Assembly: GCF_000974985.2 (NCBI RefSeq)
Contig: NZ_LAVA02000062.1
Coordinates: 1-42,450, forward strand
Reading direction: 5' to 3'
DNA length: 42,450 nucleotides
Source of the DNA: Streptomyces mangrovisoli
GTDB taxonomy: Bacteria > Actinomycetota > Actinomycetes > Streptomycetales > Streptomycetaceae
This document shows, one piece after another, positions 26,081 to 33,935 of this stretch (within the stretch, counting starts at the first letter, position 1; the number at the start of each line of letters is the position of its first letter). The notes beneath the pieces were generated by a model. It saw nothing but the letters and a program-made list of their open reading frames with translations. It did no database searches and was not told where the DNA came from. Both the position numbers and the translations under genes were made by a program.

Positions 26081-26102
26081 GGCCGGGAGGGCGCTCCCGG
26101 CC
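26081..26102 (-). terminator. Hairpin between the uricase and deaminase genes
   Basis: GGCCGGGAG (26081-26089) and CTCCCGGCC (26094-26102) form a perfect 9-bp stem with a four-base loop. It lies in the 144-bp gap after uox and may cause partial termination. Confidence 0.6.
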
Positions 26103-26135
26103 ACGGGTGCCGAAACGATCGGGATCAGGGGGCGG

Positions 26136-26187
26136 GGTCGGAGGCCGGCGAGGTCCGCCGGGGTCAGAGGTTGGTGAGGTCCGCCGG
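26136..26187. repeat. 26-bp tandem duplication across the uricase stop codon
   Basis: Two adjoining 26-bp copies, 26136-26161 and 26162-26187, read GGTC-GAGG...GAGGTCCGCCGG. The right copy holds the last codons and the TGA of uox (TCA on this strand). In the left copy that triplet is CGA in the gene's sense. Four positions differ in all. Confidence 0.85.
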
Positions 26188-27135
26188 TATGCGTGCCTCG
26201 GCGCCCTCGCGCAGCACGGTCGCCTCGATCAGGCCGTAGGGGCGGTCGGCGGCGTAGTACACCTCGTTGTCGTTCTTGAGGCCGAACGGCGCCAGGTCGA
26301 CGAGGAAGTGGTGCTTGTTCGGCAGCGAGAAGCGGATCTCGTCGATCTCGTCGCGCCGCTCGATGATCCGCGCGCCCATCTCGTACAGCGTCTGCTGGAG
26401 GGAGAGCGAGTAGGTCTCGGCGAACGCCTGGAGCAGGTGCCGCCTCGTCTGCTCGTAGGAGAGGTCCCAGTCGGGCATCTCCCCTTCGTCGTCACTCCAG
26501 TTGAAGCGCCAGCGGGCGGACACCTCGGTGGCGAGGATGCGGTCGTAGGCCTCGGGCAGGGTCGTGTACTTGTCCTTGACGTAGCCCCAGAACTCGGAGT
26601 CGGTGGAGTTCAGCACGACGAGGTCCTTCAGTCCGGAGATCACCTCCCAGGAGGTGCCGTCGAAGGTGATCTGGGTGAGGCGGGTCTCCTGGCCCTTGCG
26701 GACGAAGGAGTGCTCGGGCGCGGCCGCGCCGTCGGGGTGCGCGTGGCCGGAGGGCTCGATGCGCTCCCAGGCGTACTCCTCGATACGGATGCGGGCGCGG
26801 TGGATCGGCTCCTGCGAGGTGACGAAGTGGCGGGCGAGGTGGATGCCGAACTGCTCGGCGGACGCGATGCCGTGCTCCTTGGCGAACGCGTAGACCGTGT
26901 TCTTGGTGGTGTCGGTCGGCAGGACGTTGGCGTTGGAGCCGGAGAGGTGGACCTCGTCCATGTCGCCGCTCAGCGACACCGAGACACTGAGGTCCTTGAT
27001 GTGGTGGGTGGCGCCGTCCCGCGTGATCTTGACGACCCGGTTCTCTGCCTTGCCGTACTGGTTCTGCCCCAGGACGACCGGGCGGCCGGGGCGCTCGGCC
27101 GAATCGTCGTGGCCGGGGCGGGAATTGACGGTCAT
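26164..27135 (-). CDS. uox: Urate oxidase (uricase)
   Basis: It oxidises urate to 5-hydroxyisourate without a cofactor. The 323-aa length is normal. Marks are GQNQYGKAENRVVKITRD (catalytic lysine), TDTTKNTVYAFAKEH (catalytic threonine), DLVVLNSTDSEFWGYVKD and SLPNKHHFLVDL (histidine). ATG at 27135 lies 4 bp after the uraH stop, so it is the third gene of the uraD-uraH-uox series. A longer upstream reading is shadow of uraH. The 3' end is tandemly duplicated. Confidence 0.96.
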   Translation of the reverse strand: MTVNSRPGHDDSAERPGRPVVLGQNQYGKAENRVVKITRDGATHHIKDLSVSVSLSGDMDEVHLSGSNANVLPTDTTKNTVYAFAKEHGIASAEQFGIHLARHFVTSQEPIHRARIRIEEYAWERIEPSGHAHPDGAAAPEHSFVRKGQETRLTQITFDGTSWEVISGLKDLVVLNSTDSEFWGYVKDKYTTLPEAYDRILATEVSARWRFNWSDDEGEMPDWDLSYEQTRRHLLQAFAETYSLSLQQTLYEMGARIIERRDEIDEIRFSLPNKHHFLVDLAPFGLKNDNEVYYAADRPYGLIEATVLREGAEARIPADLTNL

Positions 27136-27139
27136 GTAG

Positions 27140-27535
27140 CTAGCTCCCTCGGTATACGGAGTAGCCGAACGGGTTGAGCAGCAGCGGTACGTGGTAGTGC
27201 TCGCCCGGTACGACGGCGAACGTGATCGCCACCTCGGGGAAGAACACTCCGGCACCGCTGTCCCGATTCGCGGGGGCGTCCTGCTGCGCATCGGCTTGCT
27301 TCTTCTCGAAGTACGGCTCCACCGCGAAGTCGAGCCGTACGTGGGTGGTCCCCTCCGGCGGGGCCGGGAGGTCCTTGCAGCGTCCGTCCGCGTCGGTGAC
27401 CGAGCCGCCGAGCTCCCGCCAGCCGGCCGTGTGCCCGGCGCGGGCGGCGAGCCGTACGGCGACGCCCGCGGCGGGGCGGCCCACGGAGGTGTCCAGGATG
27501 TGCGTGGACACGGAGGCGGTGGTGCTGGTGCTCAT
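27140..27535 (-). CDS. uraH: 5-Hydroxyisourate hydrolase (transthyretin-like)
   Basis: It opens 5-hydroxyisourate to OHCU. The 131-aa product has the N-terminal STHILDTSVGRPA and the diagnostic C-terminal HYHVPLLLNPFGYSVYRGS, which ends in the YRGS active-site tetrapeptide. Bacterial enzymes are usually near 110 aa. The extra length is a charged insertion (FEKKQADAQQDAPANRDSG) in the loop before FFPEVAITF. It sits between uraD and uox with gaps of 3-4 bp. Confidence 0.95.
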   Translation of the reverse strand: MSTSTTASVSTHILDTSVGRPAAGVAVRLAARAGHTAGWRELGGSVTDADGRCKDLPAPPEGTTHVRLDFAVEPYFEKKQADAQQDAPANRDSGAGVFFPEVAITFAVVPGEHYHVPLLLNPFGYSVYRGS

Positions 27536-27538
27536 CGG

Positions 27539-28051
27539 TCAGGCGTCCTCTTCGACGATGCGGGCGAGCCGGATACGGTTGATCTTGCCCAGTTCGGTGC
27601 GGACGATCTCGCGTTCCTTCTCGGGCGGGTTGCCGATCCGCTCCTGGACCGCGTCGCGCATCCGCTCGCCGGTCAGGCCGGTGGCGCAGATGAGGAAGAC
27701 ATGGCCGAACCGCTCCTGGTAGGCCAGGTTGAGTTCGAGCATCTCCGCCTTGAGCTGCTCGGAGGCGCCCGCCATGCCGCGCTGCTCGCGGGCGGAGGCG
27801 GGATCGCCGGGCTTGGGGCGGCCGATCGGCGGGTGCCCGGCCATCGCCTCCGCGAGGTCCGCGGCGGTCAGGGCGGCGAGGGCGGTGTCGGCGGCCGCGT
27901 AGAGGTCGTCGGGGCCGGCGTAGGGGCGGTGGGCCAGCAGGTGGCGGGCCCAGGCGGTGGAGGCGCAGGCCTCGTGCAGGACACGGAGGGCCGCGCGCTC
28001 GTCCAGGGCGTTGAACCGGGTCAGACCGGGTGGCGGGGGAGTCGACGTCAC
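27539..28051 (-). CDS. uraD: OHCU decarboxylase
   Basis: It decarboxylates 2-oxo-4-hydroxy-4-carboxy-5-ureidoimidazoline to S-allantoin, the last step before allantoinase. The 170-aa all-helical protein has the catalytic histidine in MAGHPPIGRPK and the conserved LELNLAYQERFGHVFLICATG. The first gene of the uraD-uraH-uox operon. A good promoter (TTGACG, 18 bp, TTAGCT) with an overlapping palindrome lies 50-80 bp upstream. Confidence 0.93.
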   Translation of the reverse strand: MTSTPPPPGLTRFNALDERAALRVLHEACASTAWARHLLAHRPYAGPDDLYAAADTALAALTAADLAEAMAGHPPIGRPKPGDPASAREQRGMAGASEQLKAEMLELNLAYQERFGHVFLICATGLTGERMRDAVQERIGNPPEKEREIVRTELGKINRIRLARIVEEDA

Positions 28052-28100
28052 GGGAGCCTCCGTGGCCGCGCAGGGCCGTCGTGCTGAACGGACTGCGGCC

Positions 28101-28159
28101 AGCTAACGCCCCCCGATGTCGCGCCGTCAACACTTTGTTGAAAATTCCGGGTTACGGAT
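28101..28159 (-). promoter_or_regulatory. uraD promoter with overlapping operators
   Basis: In the minus sense a -35 TTGACG (28125-28130) and a -10 TTAGCT (28101-28106) are 18 bp apart. TCAACACTTTGTTGA (28127-28141) is a perfect 5-bp dyad that overlaps the -35. TTCCGGGTTACGGAT (28145-28159) matches the TTCC-N7-GGAA box except at its last base. The same two element types adjoin at allB and aceB. Confidence 0.6.
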
Positions 28160-28204
28160 GCGGCGGCGCGGTGGGCCGGGGAAGCCGGCCCGCGGATCGC
28201 GGTG

Positions 28205-28573
28205 TCAGACCCCTTTCTCCCTGTTCAGGTAGTTGTAGACGGTAAATCGACTCACGCCCAGCGCGCTCGCCACGGTCTCGACACCGTGCCGCACGGAGAA
28301 CGCGCCGCGCGCCTCCAGGACCCGTACGACCTCCTGCTTGGCCTTGCGGTCCAGATCGGCCAGCGGCTTGCCCCGCTTGCGCTCCATCGCGGCCAGGATG
28401 TGATCCAGGGAGTCCGCGAGCTGGGGCAGGCGCACGGCCACCACGTCGGCGCCCTCCCAGGCGAGCACGACGTCGTCCGGACCGGCCTCGTCCGGCGGGA
28501 GCAGCTCCCCGCCCATGGCGTCGACCAGGGGCTTCACGGCCGCGATGAACGGCTCGTCGCCGCCGCCGGTCAC
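28205..28573 (-). CDS. Small YheO/DauR-like helix-turn-helix protein
   Basis: The 122-aa protein's C-terminal 45 residues match the HTH of the YheO/DauR group (QEVVRVLEARGAFSVRHGVE, then VASALGVSRFTVYNYLNR). The N-terminal half (FIAAVKPLVDAMGGELL, then DVVLAWEGADVVAVRLPQ) is much shorter than a full PAS-like sensor. GTG at 28573 overlaps the stop of the preceding gene (GTGA). It lies between the uricase operon and hyi and could be the regulator reading the TCAAC palindrome, but that is a guess. Confidence 0.7.
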   Translation of the reverse strand: MTGGGDEPFIAAVKPLVDAMGGELLPPDEAGPDDVVLAWEGADVVAVRLPQLADSLDHILAAMERKRGKPLADLDRKAKQEVVRVLEARGAFSVRHGVETVASALGVSRFTVYNYLNREKGV

Positions 28574-28821
28574 GCGGCGCCCTCCCCGATCACGTTGATC
28601 TGGAACGAGATCCGGGTGGCGCCGGCCTCCAGGGTCCGGCGCAGCAGCGCGTCCACGGCGCCGAGCACCGCGTCGGCGCGGCCCTCCACCGTGTTGCCGA
28701 ACGGCCCGACGTCCACCGCGTCCAGCTCCGCCGCCTCGACGACCTCGCGGGCGACCAGCGCGTGCGCGGGCGCCTCGTCCAGGTCGAAGGGCTCGGTCGT
28801 GAACTCCACTCGCAATCGCAC
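28570..28821 (-). CDS. Small protein resembling the MTH1187/YkoF thiamine-binding fold
   Basis: The 83-aa product has the pattern of that family: a first strand VRLRVEFTTEPF, VDVGPFGNTVEGRADAVLGAVDALLRRTLEAGATRISFQINV. The segment GPFGNTVEGRADAV resembles the MGT-x-IEG region. GTG at 28821 is chosen because the fold starts there and GGGGG precedes it; an ATG at 28854 is possible. It is coupled to the HTH gene by a 4-bp overlap, so it may serve as its ligand-sensing partner. Function unproven. Confidence 0.55.
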   Translation of the reverse strand: MRLRVEFTTEPFDLDEAPAHALVAREVVEAAELDAVDVGPFGNTVEGRADAVLGAVDALLRRTLEAGATRISFQINVIGEGAA

Positions 28822-28920
28822 TGTGCCCCCATGGCATCCGTCCGCCCCCGTCACTGGAGCACGACCTTAACCCGCCCAGGTCATCGGGGCGTCGCGCCGA
28901 GGCCCCGCGGTCCGACCCCC

Positions 28921-28985
28921 TTGACAGCGGCGCGAGTCCGGCGGCAATCTTCCATTGAGCAGAAACAAACTTCCGCAATACGAAA
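28921..28985 (+). promoter_or_regulatory. hyi promoter with tandem AllR-type boxes
   Basis: A perfect -35 TTGACA (28921-28926) and -10 CAATCT (28945-28950) are 18 bp apart. TTCCATTGAGCAGAA (28950-28964) and TTCCGCAATACGAAA (28971-28985) start exactly 21 bp apart. The boxes cover the expected transcription start, a layout for repression. Confidence 0.65.
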
Positions 28986-29023
28986 TTCAATGAGTTCGAT
29001 CAACGGAAGGGAGCGCGGCCCCC

Positions 29024-29854
29024 ATGGGATTCGCAGACCAGCGCTTCAACGTCAACCTGTCGATCCTCTTCACGGAACTGCCGCTCCTGGAGCGCCCGGC
29101 GGCCGCCGCCGCGGCCGGGTTCGGCGCGGTCGAGCTGTGGTGGCCCTGGCCCGACACCCCCACTCCCCCGCGGTCCGCACTGGACGCGCTGCGCACGGCG
29201 GTCGAGGACGCGGGGGTACGGCTCACGGGGCTGAACTTCTACGCCGGGCAGCTCCCGGGCCCGGACCGCGGCGCCCTGTCGGTCCCGGGCACGGAGTCCG
29301 CGCGGTTCCGCGCCAACATCGAGGTGGCCGCCGCCTTCGCCGAGTCGCTGGAGTGCCGCGCCCTCAACGCGCTGTACGGCAACCGCGTCGACGGCGTCGA
29401 CCCGGCCGAGCAGGACGCGCTCGCGCTGGAGAACCTGGCGCTCGCCGCCCGCGCGGCCAACCGGATCGGCGCGACCCTGCTGATCGAGGCGCTCAACCGG
29501 CCCGAGTCGCCGCGGTATCCGCTGCTCGACGCGGCCTCGGCGGTCGCCGTCGCGGACCGGGTGAACGAGGCGACGGGCCTGGGCAACGCGGCCTTCCTCA
29601 TGGACCTCTACCACCTGTCCATGAACGGCGAGGACCTGCCCGCGGTGATCGACCGGTACGCGGCGCGGACCGGCCATGTGCAGATCGCGGACGACCCCGG
29701 CCGCGGCGCCCCGGGCACCGGTTCGCTGCCCCTGGAGGACCTGCTCGACCGGCTGCGGAAGGCCGGTTACGACGGCTGGACCGGGCTCGAGTACAAGCCC
29801 GGCGACCGCCCGAGCGCCGAGTCCTTCGACTGGCTCCCGCGCGCCGCGCGCTGA
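29024..29854 (+). CDS. hyi: Hydroxypyruvate isomerase
   Basis: It interconverts hydroxypyruvate and tartronate semialdehyde, linking glyoxylate carboligase to glycerate formation. The 276-aa TIM-barrel protein has RFNVNLSILFTELPLLERP at the start, LLIEALNR (metal-binding glutamate), AAFLMDLYHLSMNGEDLP (aspartate/histidine), HVQIADDPGRGAPGTG and GLEYKPGDRP near the end. Length equals that of known Hyi proteins (about 260 aa). It is followed by glxR after a 127-bp gap filled by repeats, probably one transcript under the boxed promoter. Confidence 0.92.
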   Translation: MGFADQRFNVNLSILFTELPLLERPAAAAAAGFGAVELWWPWPDTPTPPRSALDALRTAVEDAGVRLTGLNFYAGQLPGPDRGALSVPGTESARFRANIEVAAAFAESLECRALNALYGNRVDGVDPAEQDALALENLALAARAANRIGATLLIEALNRPESPRYPLLDAASAVAVADRVNEATGLGNAAFLMDLYHLSMNGEDLPAVIDRYAARTGHVQIADDPGRGAPGTGSLPLEDLLDRLRKAGYDGWTGLEYKPGDRPSAESFDWLPRAAR

Positions 29855-29950
29855 ACTCCCGCGCCCGGCGCGCCGAACCCGCCGGCCTCCGTGCCCGCCG
29901 CGCCGACCCCCCAGGCTTCCGCACGCAGCGCGCCGAGCCCCGAACTCCCC
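29849..29950. repeat. 30-bp tandem repeat from the hyi stop codon
   Basis: CGCCGAACCC, CGCCGACCCC and CGCCGAGCCC begin at 29871, 29901 and 29931, exactly 30 bp apart. The founding unit CGCTGAACTCCC (29849) contains the TGA of hyi. In the three later units that triplet is CGA. Confidence 0.8.
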
Positions 29951-29981
29951 CGCATCGCACCGCAGTCAGGAAGGCTTTCCG

Positions 29982-30875
29982 ATGAGCGACGCTCTCCCCA
30001 AGATCGCCTGGATAGGGCTCGGCATCATGGGCTCCCCCATGTCCGAGAACCTGATCAAGTCGGGTTACGACGTCACCGGCTTCACCCTCGAACAGGACAA
30101 GCTCGACCGGCTCACCGCGGCCGGCGGCACCGCGGCCGCCTCGGTCGCCGAGGCCGTCCACGACGCCGACGTGATCATCACGATGGTGCCCGCGTCCCCC
30201 CAGGTCGAGGCGGTGTCCTACGGCCCCGACGGCATCCTGGAGAACGCCCGGACCGGCGCCCTGCTGATCGACATGTCCTCGATCACCCCGCAGACCTCCG
30301 TGGAACTCGCGCGCGCGGGGCGGCAGAAGGGCATCCGGGTGCTCGACGCCCCGGTGTCCGGCGGCGAGGCCGGTGCGATCGAGGCCGTGCTGTCCGTCAT
30401 GGCGGGCGGCGAACAGGCCGACTTCGACGAGGCACGGCCGATCCTGGAGGCGCTCGGCCGGACGATCGTGCTGTGCGGGCCGGCCGGCTCGGGCCAGACC
30501 GTGAAGGCCGCCAACCAGCTGATCGTCGCCGTGAACATCCAGGCCGCCGCCGAGGCCGTGGTCTTCCTGGAGAAGTCCGGCGTGGACCTGACGGCCGCGC
30601 TGGAGGTGCTGGGCGGCGGGCTCGCGGGCTCGACCGTGCTGGCCCGCAAGAAGGACAACTTCCTGCGCCGCGACTTCCGGCCCGGCTTCCGCATCGACCT
30701 GCACCACAAGGACATGGGCATCGTCACCGACGCGGCCCGCGCGGTCGGCGCCCCGCTGCCGGTCGGCGCCGTCGTGGCGCAGCTGGTCGCCTCCCTGCGG
30801 GCCCAGGGCGACGGCGGCCTCGACCACTCCGCCCTGCTGCGGGCCGTGGAGCGGCTCGCGGGCGCCGAGGTCTGA
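29982..30875 (+). CDS. glxR: Tartronate semialdehyde reductase (2-hydroxy-3-oxopropionate reductase)
   Basis: It reduces tartronate semialdehyde to D-glycerate with NAD(P)H. The 297-aa beta-hydroxyacid dehydrogenase has WIGLGIMGSPMSENLIKSGY (dinucleotide site, about 10-29). LDAPVSGGEAGAIEA is the substrate site, and GSGQTVKAANQLIV carries the catalytic lysine. HHKDMGIVTDAARAVG lies near the end. ATG at 29982 begins the fold directly and has AGGAAGG upstream. It lies downstream of hyi; gcl is 1 kb further on the opposite strand, so the three enzymes are grouped but split between two promoters with the same boxes. Confidence 0.93.
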   Translation: MSDALPKIAWIGLGIMGSPMSENLIKSGYDVTGFTLEQDKLDRLTAAGGTAAASVAEAVHDADVIITMVPASPQVEAVSYGPDGILENARTGALLIDMSSITPQTSVELARAGRQKGIRVLDAPVSGGEAGAIEAVLSVMAGGEQADFDEARPILEALGRTIVLCGPAGSGQTVKAANQLIVAVNIQAAAEAVVFLEKSGVDLTAALEVLGGGLAGSTVLARKKDNFLRRDFRPGFRIDLHHKDMGIVTDAARAVGAPLPVGAVVAQLVASLRAQGDGGLDHSALLRAVERLAGAEV

Positions 30876-31016
30876 CAACCCGGGGCGCCCGCACGGCGCC
30901 CCCGCGGCCGGGACCGCGGCGCACTCACGCGTCAGGCGTCCCGACAGCCGTACGAGATCTTCCGGGCGGTGCCTTCGCCGACATCTGTCCTGTCGCGCCC
31001 AGGCGGGGGCGCCGCC

Positions 31017-31058
31017 CGGAACACCTGAGAGACCGACCGGAACACCCGAGAGACCGAA
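31017..31058. repeat. 21-bp tandem duplication after glxR
   Basis: CGGAACACCTGAGAGACCGAC (31017-31037) is followed by a near-copy at 31038-31058 (CCCGAG for CCTGAG and a changed last base). There is no reading frame of note. Confidence 0.7.
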
Positions 31059-31069
31059 GTGAATGAGCC

Positions 31070-31388
31070 CCCGGACCGCGTCCGGCCGGCCCGGATGAGG
31101 GGTCGCCGGACCGGACGCGGTCCGGGCCGGGCGGGGACCGCGGTGGAGCGCGAGCCAGTGCGGTGGTGAAGGTCCCGACCGTCCTCTCGACCAGAGGGAG
31201 GGCGGACGGGAGCCGTCGCGTCCACCGCGGTCCCCGCCCGCACCGATGCCGTCCGGCGGCGCGAACGTACCTGTGCGATCAGCTTCGCGCCGTCGGACGG
31301 TCAGGCGTTCCCGAGCGCTCCCGCGGCGGCCCGTCCGCCACGGGAGCGCTCGGCGCGTTCGCCGCGGGAGGGCTCGGCGCGTTCGGGG
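31070..31388. other. Cluster of three perfect long inverted repeats, no gene seen
   Basis: This is the core of a 561-bp gap (30876-31436). IR1: arms 31070-31085 and 31111-31126, 16 bp, 25-base loop. IR2: arms 31129-31147 and 31221-31239, 19 bp. Its 73-base interior has further pairing (CCGTCC/GGACGG, CCTCT/AGAGG). IR3: arms 31311-31323 and 31341-31353, 13 bp, continued by GGCGG/CCGCC to a five-base loop. A 24-bp tandem duplication (31341-31364, 31365-31388) begins with IR3's right arm. It may be a structured RNA, multiple terminators or a mobile-element relic. Confidence 0.7.
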
Positions 31389-31436
31389 GTCCGTGCCCGG
31401 CGTGCGGGTGCCGCGGCCGTGCAGGACGCTGAAGGC

Positions 31437-31688
31437 ATGACACATCCACCGGCGGAGTACCCGCACATCGTGGTGCACGCACCGGCCCTGGACGGTTCGC
31501 GCCGCGTCACCGAGGGGGACGTGATCCTGGGGGTCGCCTCCCACCTGGACGACGTGGTGAGAATCCTGCGCATGGCCGACCTGGACCGGATCGAGGTCGA
31601 GGAGAGCGACCTCATCGAGTGGCAGGGCGGCGGCCCGGACGACTGGCCGGGTCTGCGCGAGTACCCGGAGGACCTGGGAAAGCAATGA
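31437..31688 (+). CDS. Small acidic hypothetical protein
   Basis: The 83-aa protein begins MTHPPAEYPHIVVHAPALDG and has a conserved-looking core (SRRVTEGDVILGVASHLDDV, then RILRMADLDRIEVEESDLIEW) with a compact alpha/beta pattern. I do not recognise the family. ATG at 31437 is preceded by GAAGG; a GTG at 31419 would add six residues. It converges on gcl and shares a bidirectional terminator with it. Confidence 0.6.
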   Translation: MTHPPAEYPHIVVHAPALDGSRRVTEGDVILGVASHLDDVVRILRMADLDRIEVEESDLIEWQGGGPDDWPGLREYPEDLGKQ

Positions 31689-31831
31689 ATCGGTACGAAC
31701 CGGGCGGCGAACCTCAAATAAAGCTCTGAACATCACCCGAGGCGTATCGAACACCTCTTCCGCCGGGCATATTCACCAGCGGGCGGGACCCGCCGACACG
31801 GGGGCGGCGGGCTCCCTGCCCGGGACGTGAA

Positions 31832-31865
31832 GCGGGCGGCTCGTCCGAGAGGACGAGCCGCCCGC
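31832..31865. terminator. Bidirectional terminator between gcl and the small gene
   Basis: GCGGGCGGCTCGTCC (31832-31846) pairs perfectly with GGACGAGCCGCCCGC (31851-31865) around GAGA, a 15-bp stem. It lies 29 bp after the gcl stop and 143 bp after the small gene. Confidence 0.85.
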
Positions 31866-31894
31866 TGTCGTACCCGGCGCCGCGCGCGGAGGGA

Positions 31895-33679
31895 TCAGAC
31901 CTTCAGCGTCCTGATGGCCGTCGGCGCGTGCCCCGGCTCCGTCGCGATCTCCTCGAACTCCACCACGTTGCCGATGTCGTTCGTCGTCGACATCGCGATG
32001 TTGGTGACGCGCTCCAGGATCGCCTCGACCACCACCGGCACCCGGTGCTCCTGTGCCAGCTTCCGCGCCTGCTCGAAGGCCGCGCCGAGTTCGTTCGGGT
32101 CGGTCACCCGGATCGCCTTGCAGCCGAGGCCCTCGGCGACCTTGACGTGGTCCACGCCGTAGCCGCCCAGCTCGGGCGAGTTGATGTTCTCGAACTCCAG
32201 GTTGACCTCGAAGTCCATGTCGAACGCCCGCTGCGCCTGACGGATCAGGCCCAGGTAGGAGTTGTTGACCAGGACGTGCACATAGGGGATCTTGTGCTGC
32301 GCGCCGACCGCCAGCTCCTCGATCATGAACTGGAAGTCGTAGTCCCCGGAGAGGGCGACGACGGGGGTCTCGGGGTCCGCCGTCGCGACGCCGAGGGCGG
32401 CCGGGATCGTCCAGCCGAGCGGGCCCGCCTGACCGCAGTTGATCCAGTGCCGGGGCCGGTGGACGTGCAGCATCTGCGCGCCGGCGATCTGCGAGAGACC
32501 GATGGTGGAGACGTAGCGGGTCTCCGGGCCGAACGCCTTGTTCATCTCCTCGTAGACGCGCTGCGGCTTGATGGGGATGTCGTCGAAGTGCGTACGGCGC
32601 TGGAGGGTCGCCCGGCGCTCCTGCGCGGCCGCGGCCCAGGCCGAGCGGTCCGGCAGCCCGCCCGCCGCCTTCAACTCGCCCGCCACGTCCACGAACAGGC
32701 GCAGGGCGGCCTTCGCGTCGGACGCGATGCCGTAGTCGGGGGCGAAGATCCGGCCGATCTGGGTCGGTTCGATGTCGACGTGGACGAAGGTCCGGCCGGC
32801 CGTGTAGACGTCGAGGCGTCCGGTGTGCCGGTTGGCCCAGCGGTTGCCGATGCCGAGCACGAAGTCGGACTCCAGGAAGGTCGCGTTGCCGTAGCGGTGC
32901 GAGGTCTGGAGGCCGACCATGCCGGCGTTCAACTCGTGGTCGTCGGGCAGCGCGCCCCAGCCCATCAGCGTCGGCACCACCGGAACGCCGGTCAACTCGG
33001 CGAACTCGACCAGGAGGTGCGAGGCGTCGGCGCCGATGACACCGCCGCCCGCGACGATCAGCGGGCGCTGCGCCGCGTTGAGCATGCCGAGCGCCTTCTC
33101 GATCTGGGCGCGGGTCGCGGCCGGCTGGTGCACCGGCAGCGGCTCGTACGTCTCCGGGTCGAACTCGATCTCGGTGAGCTGGACGTCGACGGGCAGGTCG
33201 ACGAGGACGGGGCCCGGCCGCCCGGAGCGCATCAGATGGAACGCCTGCTGGAGCACGCCCGGCACCTGGCCCGCCTCCAGCACGGTGACCGCCATCTTGG
33301 TGACCGGCCGCGCGATCGAGGCGATGTCGACGGCCTGGAAGTCCTCCTTGTGGATGACCGCGGTGGGGGCCTGGCCCGTGATGCACAGGATCGGCACGGA
33401 GTCGCCGATGGCCGAGTACAGGCCGGTGATCATGTCGGTCCCGGCCGGGCCGGACGTGCCCACGCACACACCGATGTTGCCGGGACGGGCCCGGGTGTAG
33501 CCCTCGGCCATGTGCGAGGCGCCCTCGACGTGCCGGGCCAGGGTGTGCCGGATGCCGCCGGCCGCCTTGAAGGCCGCGTAGAAGGGGTTGATCGCCGCGC
33601 CGGGCACACCGAACGCTTCGGTGACGCCCTCGCGCCTGAGGATCTCGACTGCCGCGCGGGCAGCGGTCATACGAGCCAT
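31895..33679 (-). CDS. gcl: Glyoxylate carboligase (tartronate-semialdehyde synthase)
   Basis: It joins two glyoxylates to tartronate semialdehyde and CO2 with thiamine diphosphate. The 594-aa length matches E. coli Gcl. AFGVPGAAINPFYAAF opens the PYR domain. In RHVEGASHMAEGY residue 51 is valine where other ThDP enzymes have the catalytic glutamate, the known hallmark of Gcl. HWINCGQAGPLGWTIPAALG and GDYDFQFMIEELAVG form the ThDP/Mg site. ATG at 33679 has AGGAG upstream; a much longer in-frame reading to 34465 is shadow. Paired AllR-type boxes lie in its promoter. Confidence 0.96.
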   Translation of the reverse strand: MARMTAARAAVEILRREGVTEAFGVPGAAINPFYAAFKAAGGIRHTLARHVEGASHMAEGYTRARPGNIGVCVGTSGPAGTDMITGLYSAIGDSVPILCITGQAPTAVIHKEDFQAVDIASIARPVTKMAVTVLEAGQVPGVLQQAFHLMRSGRPGPVLVDLPVDVQLTEIEFDPETYEPLPVHQPAATRAQIEKALGMLNAAQRPLIVAGGGVIGADASHLLVEFAELTGVPVVPTLMGWGALPDDHELNAGMVGLQTSHRYGNATFLESDFVLGIGNRWANRHTGRLDVYTAGRTFVHVDIEPTQIGRIFAPDYGIASDAKAALRLFVDVAGELKAAGGLPDRSAWAAAAQERRATLQRRTHFDDIPIKPQRVYEEMNKAFGPETRYVSTIGLSQIAGAQMLHVHRPRHWINCGQAGPLGWTIPAALGVATADPETPVVALSGDYDFQFMIEELAVGAQHKIPYVHVLVNNSYLGLIRQAQRAFDMDFEVNLEFENINSPELGGYGVDHVKVAEGLGCKAIRVTDPNELGAAFEQARKLAQEHRVPVVVEAILERVTNIAMSTTNDIGNVVEFEEIATEPGHAPTAIRTLKV

Positions 33680-33775
33680 GGGTACTCCTGCTTCGGCTGC
33701 CGGATCCGCACGCCCGTCGCGCCCCGCGGTGAGCTGGTCCGTGTCGGCTTGTTCCCTTGTCGATTCCGCAACTAA

Positions 33776-33843
33776 TTCCATCATGCGGAAACTTGCTTCT
33801 ACTATCTGGAAGAAATGTAGGGAGGGTGACGCGAAGGCGTCAA
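33776..33843 (-). promoter_or_regulatory. gcl promoter with tandem AllR-type boxes
   Basis: In the minus sense a -35 TTGACG (33838-33843) and a -10 TACATT (33814-33819) are 18 bp apart. Just downstream are TTCTACTATCTGGAA (33797-33811, plus-strand reading) and TTCCATCATGCGGAA (33776-33790), which start exactly 21 bp apart. The second differs from the aceB box (TTCCACCATGAGGAA) at two positions. Confidence 0.68.
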
Positions 33844-33935
33844 GGGCGGCAGGGGCTCGGCCAAGTACCGGACAGACGAGGGCGCCCCGGAGGACGATGG
33901 GTCCGCTGTCCCGACGCGACGCCTTGGGGTGGGCC

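Noticed and set aside
30932..31435. Small open frames in the gap after glxR
   Set aside because: They run through perfect inverted repeats and tandem duplications, have skewed composition and lack ribosome sites.
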